From the NCBI RefSeq assembly GCF_030409225.1, contig NZ_JAUFPK010000001.1, forward strand, positions 554,191 to 618,190: a stretch of 64,000 nt of DNA, in the 5' to 3' direction. Under the pieces are notes generated by a model. That model was not told the DNA's origin, did no database searches, and saw only the letters and a program-made list of their open reading frames with translations. Below are positions 33,725-41,063 of the stretch, in pieces (the stretch's first letter is position 1; every line of letters starts with the position of its first letter). Position numbers and translations under genes: made by a program. This DNA comes from Aquisalimonas lutea (lineage in GTDB: Bacteria > Pseudomonadota > Gammaproteobacteria > Nitrococcales > Aquisalimonadaceae).

Positions 33725-34462
33725 ATGAATGACGTCATCAACCTCCTGCAGTCGCACCGCTCCATCCGCCGCTTCGCCGACAAGCCCATCGGCGAGGAGC
33801 TGTTCCGTTCGCTCCTGGAGGCGGGGCAGAGCGCCGCCACCTCCAGCCACGTCCAGGCGACGACGGTGATCCGGGTCCGCGAGCCGGCCCATCGCGAGGC
33901 GATCGCCGAGCTGGCCGGCGGGCAGCCGTACATCGCGAGCTGCTCGGAGTTCCTGGTCTTCTGCGCGGACATGAAGCGCGTCCTCGATGCCAGCGAGCGC
34001 GCCGGCGCTGCCCCCGAGCGGGGCATGACCGAGCAGTTCATCATCGCCACGGTGGACACCGCGCTGTTCGCGCAGAACGTCGCCGTCGCCGCGGAGTCGG
34101 CCGGGCTCGGCATCTGCTACATCGGCGGCATCCGCAACAACCCGGCGCGCATCAGCGAGCTTCTGGAGCTGCCGCGGGATGTCTATCCCGTGTTCGGCTT
34201 CTGCATCGGCCACCCGGAGCAGGACCCGGAGGTCAAGCCGCGGCTGCCGCTGGACGTCATCCTCAAGGAGGACCGTTACCACGACGACGGCGAGGCCGCG
34301 GCCATCGACGCCTTCGACGCCACCATGCGCACCTACTACCAGCGGCGCGGCAGCAACCAGAAGGCGAGCACGTGGAGCGGCCAGGTCGGGGTCCTGTTCT
34401 CCGAGAAGACCCGGCCCCACATGCGGGACTTCCTGCACGCGCGCGGCTTCATCATGAAATAG
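33725..34462 (+). CDS. nfsA: Oxygen-insensitive NADPH nitroreductase (NfsA type)
   Basis: A 245-residue flavoprotein. The N-terminal HRSIRRFADKPI and SHVQATTVIRV, the central SAGLGICYIGGIRNNP, and FGFCIGHP match NfsA/FRP-type FMN reductases, as does the length (about 240). It reduces nitroaromatics, quinones or flavins with NADPH in the cytoplasm. It follows the Kef gene by 94 bases with a hairpin between, so it is probably a separate unit. Its stop is ten bases from the convergent DUF35 gene. Confidence 0.9.
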   Translation: MNDVINLLQSHRSIRRFADKPIGEELFRSLLEAGQSAATSSHVQATTVIRVREPAHREAIAELAGGQPYIASCSEFLVFCADMKRVLDASERAGAAPERGMTEQFIIATVDTALFAQNVAVAAESAGLGICYIGGIRNNPARISELLELPRDVYPVFGFCIGHPEQDPEVKPRLPLDVILKEDRYHDDGEAAAIDAFDATMRTYYQRRGSNQKASTWSGQVGVLFSEKTRPHMRDFLHARGFIMK

Positions 34463-34472
34463 GGGCGGCGGG

Positions 34473-34874
34473 TCACTCCGGGGCGAAGCAGGGCACCCGG
34501 TACTCCCCGTCGGTGTCCCTGAACACGACCCGCACGCGCTGGCCGACGTGAATGTCGTCCAGGTCGCAGTCGACGATATTGGTCATCATCGACACGCCCT
34601 CGTCCAGGGTGACGAAGGCGATGGCGTACGGCGTCGGCCCGGCGCGGCGCGTGACGCTGAACGTGTACACGCTGCCGCGGCCCGCACTCTCCTCCCACAC
34701 CGTCTCCCCGCCCAGGCAGAACGGGCACACGGCGCGCGGATAGAAGTGCGTCTCGCCGCAGGCCGTACAACGCTTGATGAGCAGCCGGCCTTCGTTGGCC
34801 GCGGCGAAGTAGGCCTCGTCCCCCGGGTTGATCTCCGGGGCCGGCATGGAACGCGGCTCATCGGGTGTGGCCAT
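34473..34874 (-). CDS. DUF35/OB-fold zinc-ribbon acyl-CoA-associated protein
   Basis: A 133-residue protein with an N-terminal rubredoxin-like zinc ribbon (KRCTACGETHFYPRAVCPFC, four Cys) and a C-terminal OB fold (GSVYTFSVTRR, YAIAFVTLDEG, VGQRVRVVF). DUF35 proteins are obligate partners of thiolase-fold enzymes; in steroid side-chain degradation ChsH2's DUF35 domain binds the aldolase Ltp2. Here the gene lies five bases downstream of a thiolase-fold gene, so the two products probably form a complex. ATG at 34874. Confidence 0.9.
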   Translation of the reverse strand: MATPDEPRSMPAPEINPGDEAYFAAANEGRLLIKRCTACGETHFYPRAVCPFCLGGETVWEESAGRGSVYTFSVTRRAGPTPYAIAFVTLDEGVSMMTNIVDCDLDDIHVGQRVRVVFRDTDGEYRVPCFAPE

Positions 34875-34879
34875 GATGT

Positions 34880-36046
34880 CTACCCCCTCTCCAGAATCAG
34901 CGTGGCGCTGCCGTGGCGCGTCGCCAGGGAACCCCCGGTGCCCTGCGCCAGGGCCAGGTCGCAGCCGGGCACCTGGACCGCGGGGTGGGCCTCGCCGCGC
35001 AGCTGGCGCACCGCCTCGATGACCTTGGTCATGCCGCCGCGGTTGGCCGGGTGGTTGTTGCACAGGCCGCCGCCGTCGGTGTTGAACGGCAGCCGGCCGA
35101 CGCCCGAGATCAGGCCGCCGTCGGCGACGAAGCGCCCGCCTTCGCCCTTGCGGCAGAAGCCCAGATCCTCCAGCTGCACCAGCACGGTGATCGTGAAGCT
35201 GTCATAGATGGAGGCGTACTTGATGTCCGCCGGCTTCACGCCCGCCTCCTCGAAAGCGGCGGCGCCCGAGCGGGCCGCGCCGGAGGTGGTCATGTCCACC
35301 CGGCCGCCGTTCAGGCCCTTGTGCGCCTCGCCCGCGCCGCGCACCGCGACCTTCGGCTGCCCCAGGCTCGCCGCGATCTCCGGGCGGGTGACGATGACCG
35401 CGCCGCCGCCGTCGCTGACCACGCAGCAATCCATCCGGTGGAGGGGATCGGCGACCATGGGCGACGCCACCACGTCCTCCACCGAGAGGACGTCCCGCAG
35501 CACGGCGTGGGGATTGTGCTGGGCGTGGTGGGAGGCCGCGACCTTGATCCAGGCCAGCTGCTCGCTGGTGGTGCCGAACTCGTGCATGTGCCGCATGGCG
35601 ACCATGGCGTACTGGTTCAGGGTCAGCGGGCCGTAGGGCGTCTCGTAGGGGACGTCGGGCATGTTCGGCCCCCAGTTGCGCACCTTGGCCCCGCTGACCC
35701 CCTCCGAGCGCGGCCGGCCGCCCAGGGTAACCAGCGCCACGTTGCACTTGCCCGCGGCGATGGCCTGCGCGGCGTGGGCCACGTGGATAATGTAGGACGA
35801 GCCCCCGGTGTCGGTGCTGTCCATGTGGCGGACGTCGAGCCCCATGTACTCGACCATGCTGAGCGCCCCGAGGCCGGGGGCGTCGCCGGCGCAGAAGTAG
35901 CCGTCGACGTCCGAGGGCGACAGCCCCGCGTCCTCCAGCGCGCCCCGGGCCGCCTCCGCGTGGATCTGCGCCACCGACAGGTCCGGCGCCTTGCGGACGG
36001 GGTGCTCGTAGATGCCGGCGATGCACGCCTTGCCCCTGATGCTCAT
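34880..36046 (-). CDS. Thiolase-fold protein without nucleophilic Cys (possible Ltp2-like retro-aldolase)
   Basis: A 388-residue thiolase-superfamily protein of the SCP-x/Ltp2 type. The place of the nucleophilic Cys in true thiolases reads STDTGGSSYIIHV, without Cys. The C-terminal His is kept (GGGLCNNHPANRGG) and YDSFTIT occurs around residue 280. Such Cys-less proteins paired with DUF35 cleave beta-hydroxyacyl-CoA by retro-aldol reaction in steroid side-chain catabolism; others are of unknown activity. The DUF35 gene follows directly, and a pair of acyl-CoA dehydrogenase genes is upstream, so a short beta-oxidation/aldol cycle is plausible. A very similar pair lies at 56816-58353. Confidence 0.86.
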   Translation of the reverse strand: MSIRGKACIAGIYEHPVRKAPDLSVAQIHAEAARGALEDAGLSPSDVDGYFCAGDAPGLGALSMVEYMGLDVRHMDSTDTGGSSYIIHVAHAAQAIAAGKCNVALVTLGGRPRSEGVSGAKVRNWGPNMPDVPYETPYGPLTLNQYAMVAMRHMHEFGTTSEQLAWIKVAASHHAQHNPHAVLRDVLSVEDVVASPMVADPLHRMDCCVVSDGGGAVIVTRPEIAASLGQPKVAVRGAGEAHKGLNGGRVDMTTSGAARSGAAAFEEAGVKPADIKYASIYDSFTITVLVQLEDLGFCRKGEGGRFVADGGLISGVGRLPFNTDGGGLCNNHPANRGGMTKVIEAVRQLRGEAHPAVQVPGCDLALAQGTGGSLATRHGSATLILERG

Positions 36047-36113
36047 TCGGCTCACTCCATGACGGTCTGATGGTTCGCGGATGCACGCATCCCGCGCCCG
36101 CACCGGCCCGCCG

Positions 36114-37265
36114 CTACTCGGGCAGGCGCAGGACCTGCTTGGCCAGGATGTTGCGCTGGATCTCGTTGCTGCCCCCGTAGATCGTCGCCGGCATGGCATC
36201 GAAGTACAGATTGAGCACGTCCACGGAGCGGTCACCGAACGACTGCGGCCCCGGGATCGCCGCGGCGCTGCCGGCGGAGGCCACGATCAGGGCGGCGATG
36301 CGGTCGAAGGTCTCCGTGGCCCAGATCTTCAGCCACGACACGTCGGCACCCAGCGGCTGCCCGGCGCGCACCTGCTCGGCGAAACCCTCGTACGCCTCAC
36401 CGAGGTCCGCCACGTCCAGCTCCAGGCGCGCCAGCTGATCCATGAAGCCCGGATCGCGGTACAGCTCCCGGGCCGCGGCCAGCCGGTGCAGGCGTCCCAG
36501 CGCCTGGCGCGCCAGCTTCGGGCTGCCGAGGAACAGGCGTTCGAACCCCAGCAGCGCCTTCGCCATGGACCAGCCCTCGTTAGGGCTGCCCACCAGGTTC
36601 TCCCGGGGCACACGCACGTCCTCCAGGAACACCTCGCAGAACTCCTCGTGCCCGGCGATGTTGCGGATGGGACGGATGTGCACCCCTTCGGTCCGCAGGT
36701 CCACCAGCAGGAAGCTGATGCCCTCCTGCTTGCGCTCCGCCGCAGGGTCCGTGCGCGCCAGCAGGAACATGTGCGTGGCGTCCTGGGCCAGGGTGGTCCA
36801 CGTCTTCTGGCCGTTGACGATGTAGACGTCACCGTCCGCCACCGCGCGGGTGCGCAGGCTGGCGAGATCCGAGCCGGCATTGGGCTCCGAGTATCCCTGG
36901 CACCAGATGTGCTCCCAGCTCAGGATGCGCGGCAGGAAAGCCTGCTGCTGCGCCTCGGTGCCGTAGCGGATCAGCAGGGGGCCGACCATCACCACTCCCT
37001 GGTCCGGGCCGCGCGCCACGCCCCGGCGCTCCTGCTCCTCGATGTAGATGAGCTGCTTCGCAGGGGTCAGCCCGACACCGCCGAACGCCTGCGGCCAGCC
37101 CGGGGCCGTCCAGCCGCGGGCGGCGCGGTCCAGGTACCATTCGCGGACCTCCTGCCAGCGCAGGCGCCGGGACGGATAGCGCAGGTGCTCGGGGTAGTTC
37201 GCCTCCAGATCGGCGCGCACCGCCTGGCGGAACGCCTCGTCGCTCATCGCGTTCCAGTCCGTCAT
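36114..37265 (-). CDS. Acyl-CoA dehydrogenase, larger subunit of a probable heteromer
   Basis: A 383-residue ACAD. Motifs: YIEEQERRGVARGPD, the FAD/substrate loop CQGYSEPNAGSDLAS, QKTWTTLAQDA, and LGFERLFLGSPKL, whose Glu corresponds to the isovaleryl-CoA dehydrogenase-type catalytic base. The C terminus has YGGSNEIQRNILAKQ, with Gly where most ACADs have Glu. The next gene upstream encodes a second ACAD and overlaps this start (37262-37265), the layout of alpha2beta2 ACADs of steroid side-chain degradation. It would introduce a 2,3 double bond into a bulky acyl-CoA. Confidence 0.9.
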   Translation of the reverse strand: MTDWNAMSDEAFRQAVRADLEANYPEHLRYPSRRLRWQEVREWYLDRAARGWTAPGWPQAFGGVGLTPAKQLIYIEEQERRGVARGPDQGVVMVGPLLIRYGTEAQQQAFLPRILSWEHIWCQGYSEPNAGSDLASLRTRAVADGDVYIVNGQKTWTTLAQDATHMFLLARTDPAAERKQEGISFLLVDLRTEGVHIRPIRNIAGHEEFCEVFLEDVRVPRENLVGSPNEGWSMAKALLGFERLFLGSPKLARQALGRLHRLAAARELYRDPGFMDQLARLELDVADLGEAYEGFAEQVRAGQPLGADVSWLKIWATETFDRIAALIVASAGSAAAIPGPQSFGDRSVDVLNLYFDAMPATIYGGSNEIQRNILAKQVLRLPE

Positions 37266-38401
37266 GACACGGCCTCCAGCGACTCCCGGGGCAGCAGCGC
37301 GGCATAGCGCCGCCGGTGCCAGGCGGCGTTGCCGAGCCACGCGCTCAGGGCCACGATACGGTGAAGATGGACTCCCACATCGGCCTCTTCGGTGTAGCCG
37401 ATGGCCCCGTGGAGCTGGACCGCCTCTCGGGCGACAGCCATGGCGGCCGATCCGGCGCGTGCCTTCGCCCGGCTGGCAGCCTGCTGCCGCACCGCCAGGT
37501 CGTCGTCGCCGTCGAGAACGCGGACGGCCTGCCGCAGCGCCGCCCGCATGAGCTCGACCTGGATGTACAGGTTCACCGCCCGGTGGCGCAGCACCTGGAA
37601 GGCGCTCAGGGGACGGTCGAACTGGCGGCGGGTGGCGAGGTAGTCGTTGGTCAGCGCCAGCAGCTGCTCGCTCAGCCCCAGCATTTCCGCGCTGGCGAGC
37701 ACCTGCGCCTCGGCGACCCCGTGCTCCAGCGCTTCCAGCCCGCGCCCGGGGGAGGCCAGCCGGTCACCATCGGGCACCGGCACGCCGTGCAGACGCAGCT
37801 CGGCGACCCGGCTGCCGTCCACCAGCGCCTGCGCGCTGACGTCCAGCCCGGGGGCGTCGGCGGCGACCCGGTACAGTGCGATGCCGTCGGCCGACGCGGC
37901 ACTGACGATGTAGGCGTCGGCCTCCGCCGGGGTGACCAGGATCTTGCGCCCGGTCAGCACCGGCCCCGCGCCTCCCGGCTGTACCGTGCACAGGGGACGG
38001 GCCGGGGAGGCATCCTGGCTGTCCTCCTGCCAGGCGACGGCGTACAGCCGGCGCCCCGAAGCGATGTCGGCGAGCAGATCGCGCGCCAGGACGTCGTTGT
38101 CGCCCGAGCGGATCACCGCCGCCGCGAAACCGGCCACCTCGACGAACGGCTCCGGCAGCCGGCCGCGGCCGAGGCCCTCGGCCACGATGGCGAGCTCCGC
38201 GACGCCCAGATCCAGGCCTCCCGCTGCCTCCGGGACACGGATGCCCAGCCAGCCGACGTCGGCGAGCCGGGACCACGCCTCCCGGGAGAAACTCTGGTGG
38301 GTCTCGCGCAGCGCCCGAACCCGGCTCAGGGTAGCGTCGGCGCGCACGAAATCCCTGACGGAATCAGCAAGCATGCGGTGCTCGTCCTGTCTGTCCTCCA
38401 T
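37262..38401 (-). CDS. Acyl-CoA dehydrogenase, second subunit of a probable heteromer
   Basis: A 379-residue ACAD-like protein. It retains GWLGIRVPEAAGGLDLGVAE, the C-terminal FAD-binding EAVQLHGAIGYTEEADV, and RRQFDRPLSAFQVLRH. The catalytic Glu position (EALEHGVAEAQVLAS) appears to be replaced, and the loop around residue 130 is poor (VAWQEDSQD), typical of the partner subunit in heteromeric ACADs. Start: ATG at 38401 after GAGAGGACG. It is the first gene of the minus-strand unit 38401-34473; the promoter should lie in the 358-base divergent region. Confidence 0.86.
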   Translation of the reverse strand: MEDRQDEHRMLADSVRDFVRADATLSRVRALRETHQSFSREAWSRLADVGWLGIRVPEAAGGLDLGVAELAIVAEGLGRGRLPEPFVEVAGFAAAVIRSGDNDVLARDLLADIASGRRLYAVAWQEDSQDASPARPLCTVQPGGAGPVLTGRKILVTPAEADAYIVSAASADGIALYRVAADAPGLDVSAQALVDGSRVAELRLHGVPVPDGDRLASPGRGLEALEHGVAEAQVLASAEMLGLSEQLLALTNDYLATRRQFDRPLSAFQVLRHRAVNLYIQVELMRAALRQAVRVLDGDDDLAVRQQAASRAKARAGSAAMAVAREAVQLHGAIGYTEEADVGVHLHRIVALSAWLGNAAWHRRRYAALLPRESLEAVS

Positions 38402-38759
38402 CGTCCTCTCCGGCTGCAGCCAGCAACCAGCCTGCGGCGCGGCGCGGCCTCCGCACAATTTGCGGTTCCGGAAGGGCGGCTTCAGCAGATTTGAAGTGCC
38501 CGCCGAGCGGTCCCGGCGCGGTTTCCCCCGCGCGGCGCCGAACGAGGAGTGGCGGGGCCGGGGCGGCTGCCCGGATCGCGCATCACGCCCCGCGGCGACG
38601 AGCGCACGGGCGCGCGGCCAGTTGACCGCCCCGGTACCCGCACCTACCGTTGCCTCTGGGCAACCCCGCGGGAGGCAGCGTGCACGGGAGCAACAGCCGG
38701 GCATCACGCATGTGCGCCGCAATGACAGGGGGCCGTCGGCGCACGGCTCGCGGGCTGCC
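38402..38759. other. 358-base divergent region between ACAD operon and unassigned permease
   Basis: It contains the leader of the ACAD operon and the poorly marked start of the permease. The only symmetric element I see is CCGCA-CAATT-TGCGG at 38451-38465, a possible operator 50 bases before the ACAD start. The rest is very GC-rich with no clear promoter or gene. Confidence 0.4.
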
Positions 38760-40103
38760 GTGAGCACGGCGCATGTCTCGGGCACGGCGCTGCCGTCGCG
38801 CGCCCGCTCGCCGCTGGCCTATGTCGCCCTGGGCGCCGGCCTGCTCGGCGCAGCCCCGGTCATGGCATGGCTGGGCGCACCGGCCCTGGCGGCGGCCATT
38901 GTGCTCAGCTGGGCGCACCTGCGGCGCATTGCGCGCATCCTGCTTGCGGCCGGCGGCGCCGGGGCGGCGAGCACCCTGGCGTTGTCCCCGGATCTGCTGT
39001 TCCGGGCCGCGACCAGCATGACCGCTCTCGCGGCGCTGGTGATGTCGGTCCTGCTGCTCGCGGAGCTGCTCACCGGCTCTCCCGACCTCGGGCGCATCTC
39101 CCGCCGGCTGTTCGCGGGTCGTCCGCTGCCGCGGTACGCCAGCATCAGCTTCGGCACCGGCTTCCTCGGCGTGCCGCTGAACTTCGGCTCCGTCGGCGTG
39201 GTTGGCGGCATGGTGCAGAGCGAGCTGGAGCACGGGGGCGACGGCCCCGCGCCGCGCAACGCGGCCCGCGCCGTCCTGCGGGGGTTCGGCTCGTCATCGT
39301 TCTGCTCGCCGCTGTCGGTGGCCGTGGCCATCACGCTGACCTTTCTCCCGGGCCTGGCGGCGACGAAGCTGTTCGCGGTCATGGTCCCCCTGGCGGCAGG
39401 CTACCTGGGGCTGGGCATGCTCTTCCGGGAGCGGGAACGTCCGGCCGGCGCGCCGCATCCGCCCGAGCGGCACGGGCCCGCCGGTCCGCTGCTGCGGCTC
39501 GGCAGCACCGTCGGCGCCATCTGCATCGCCGTGCTGACGCTGCACAACGGCGTCGGCCTGGGCTACGCCCATGCCGTGGCGCTGACCTGCACCGCGGCGG
39601 TGGTGATCGGCAGCACGCTGCCCGCCCTGCGCGGGGGACTGCGACCGGCGGTGCCCTCGCTCGCGGGCATCAGCAACGAGCTCGCCATCATGGGCGGATC
39701 GGCGTTCCTGGGCGTGCTCGCCAGCGGATTCGCGCTCGGTGTACTGGGACCGGAGTTCGGGCTGCCCGGCTGGGCGCCGCCCCTGGCGGCCCTGCTCGTA
39801 CCCTGGGTCCTGTTCGTGGGCGGAATCCTCGGCCTCAACCCCATCGTCACGGGAACCCTGGTCGGCGGCGTCCTGGGCCCCGTCTGGCCGCCGGCGGCGG
39901 TACTGGGGCTGGCCGTGAGCATGCTCTCGGGCTGGGGCATCACGGTCGCCGGCACGCCCTACTCGGCGGCGGCGCTGATCCTGAGCCGCCTGACCGGGTA
40001 CGACAACGTGCGGCTGGCGCTGCACTGGAACCGGGGGCTCTCCGTCACGGGGCTGCTCGCAGGCGGCGGCCTGGGGGCGGGCATAACCTATCTGTTCGGC
40101 TGA
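38760..40103 (+). CDS. Unassigned polytopic permease, ion-transporter-like
   Basis: A membrane protein of about 447 residues with ten or more hydrophobic spans. I cannot assign the family. Two halves look alike in plan: SFGTGFLGVPLNFGSVGVVGG in the first and GGILGLNPIVTGTLVGGVLG in the second, both Gly-rich turns between spans, as in ion-transporter (IT) superfamily carriers. The start is uncertain: GTG 38760 is the nearest good candidate before the first span, but its ribosome-binding site is poor. The SDR gene follows 26 bases downstream on the same strand. An organic-anion exporter or importer is a guess. Confidence 0.6.
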   Translation: MSTAHVSGTALPSRARSPLAYVALGAGLLGAAPVMAWLGAPALAAAIVLSWAHLRRIARILLAAGGAGAASTLALSPDLLFRAATSMTALAALVMSVLLLAELLTGSPDLGRISRRLFAGRPLPRYASISFGTGFLGVPLNFGSVGVVGGMVQSELEHGGDGPAPRNAARAVLRGFGSSSFCSPLSVAVAITLTFLPGLAATKLFAVMVPLAAGYLGLGMLFRERERPAGAPHPPERHGPAGPLLRLGSTVGAICIAVLTLHNGVGLGYAHAVALTCTAAVVIGSTLPALRGGLRPAVPSLAGISNELAIMGGSAFLGVLASGFALGVLGPEFGLPGWAPPLAALLVPWVLFVGGILGLNPIVTGTLVGGVLGPVWPPAAVLGLAVSMLSGWGITVAGTPYSAAALILSRLTGYDNVRLALHWNRGLSVTGLLAGGGLGAGITYLFG

Positions 40104-40129
40104 CACCGACGGCAACGGGAGACAATGCA

Positions 40130-40969
40130 ATGAGCACGGGACAACGATGGTTCATAACGGGCTGCTCCACGGGGCTGGGTCGCGCCCTCGCCGAGGCGGT
40201 TCTCGACAACGGCGGCCGGGCGGTCATCACCGCCCGCGACCCGCGCAGCCTGGACCCGCTGGTGGAGCGCTACGGCGACCGCGCGGTCGCGCTGGCCCTG
40301 GATCTGAATCGACCGGACCAGGTCGCGGAGGCAGCCCGGCGGGCCGCATCGGCCTACGACGGCCTGGATGTCCTGGTGAACAACGCCGGCTACGGGCTGG
40401 TAGGCGCCGTCGAGGAGACGGATCCGGCCGAGTACCGCCCGCTGTTCGAGACCAACTTCTTCGCCACGGTGGAGCTGACCCGGGCGCTGCTGCCGCTGTT
40501 CCGGCGGCAGCGCCGGGGCCGCATCATCAATATCTCGTCCATCGCCGCCATGGCGCCGCGTCCGGGCTACGGCTTCTACGCCGCCACCAAGGCGGCGCTG
40601 GAAGCCGTCTCCGAATCCCTGGCCCAGGAGCTGCGGCCGCTGGGCATCGCCGTCACCCTGGTGGAGCCCGGCCCGTTCCGCACGGACTGGGCCGGGCGCT
40701 CCCTGCAGCTCGCGGACACCGCCATCGACGACTATGCCGACACCAGTGGTGCCAGCCGCCAGGCCGTGCGGGAGCGCAACGGGCGCCAGGCCGGGGACCC
40801 GGCGCGGGCCGCGCGGGTAATCATGGCGGCGGCGCAGGCCGAGCAGCCGCCCCTGCGCCTGCCGCTGGGCAGCTTCCCCTACCGCAGGATGCGGGAGAAG
40901 CTCGGCGAGATCGAGGGCGAGCTGGCGCAGTGGGAAGACCGCGCCGGTGCGGCCGTGGAGTTCGACTAG
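40130..40969 (+). CDS. SDR-family oxidoreductase (17beta-HSD-like clade)
   Basis: A 279-residue classical SDR with TGCSTGLGRALAE at the N terminus, VLVNNAGYG near residue 85, ISSIAAMAPRPG and the catalytic YAATK (near 150), plus a longer C-terminal region (FPYRRMREKLGEIE) found in the cd05374-like 17beta-HSD group. The Arg in ITARDPRSLD after beta-2 suggests NADP(H). It acts in the cytoplasm on an unknown carbonyl or alcohol. GGGAGACA precedes the ATG at 40130; it is probably co-transcribed with the permease and converges on the TAXI permease gene. Confidence 0.87.
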   Translation: MSTGQRWFITGCSTGLGRALAEAVLDNGGRAVITARDPRSLDPLVERYGDRAVALALDLNRPDQVAEAARRAASAYDGLDVLVNNAGYGLVGAVEETDPAEYRPLFETNFFATVELTRALLPLFRRQRRGRIINISSIAAMAPRPGYGFYAATKAALEAVSESLAQELRPLGIAVTLVEPGPFRTDWAGRSLQLADTAIDDYADTSGASRQAVRERNGRQAGDPARAARVIMAAAQAEQPPLRLPLGSFPYRRMREKLGEIEGELAQWEDRAGAAVEFD

Positions 40970-40980
40970 GGCCGTTCGCC

Positions 40981-41000
40981 GGGCCGGGGCCTCACGGCCC
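40981..41000. terminator. Weak hairpin between convergent SDR and TAXI permease genes
   Basis: GGGCCG at 40981-40986 pairs with CGGCCC at 40995-41000, with alternative nested pairing. It lies 12 bases after the SDR stop in a 94-base convergent gap and could serve either direction. No U tract. Confidence 0.35.
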
Positions 41001-41063
41001 TGACCCGGACAGGCACACCGGCGGACAGCGGCGGCAGCACCTCACCGTAATGACGCGACCTCA

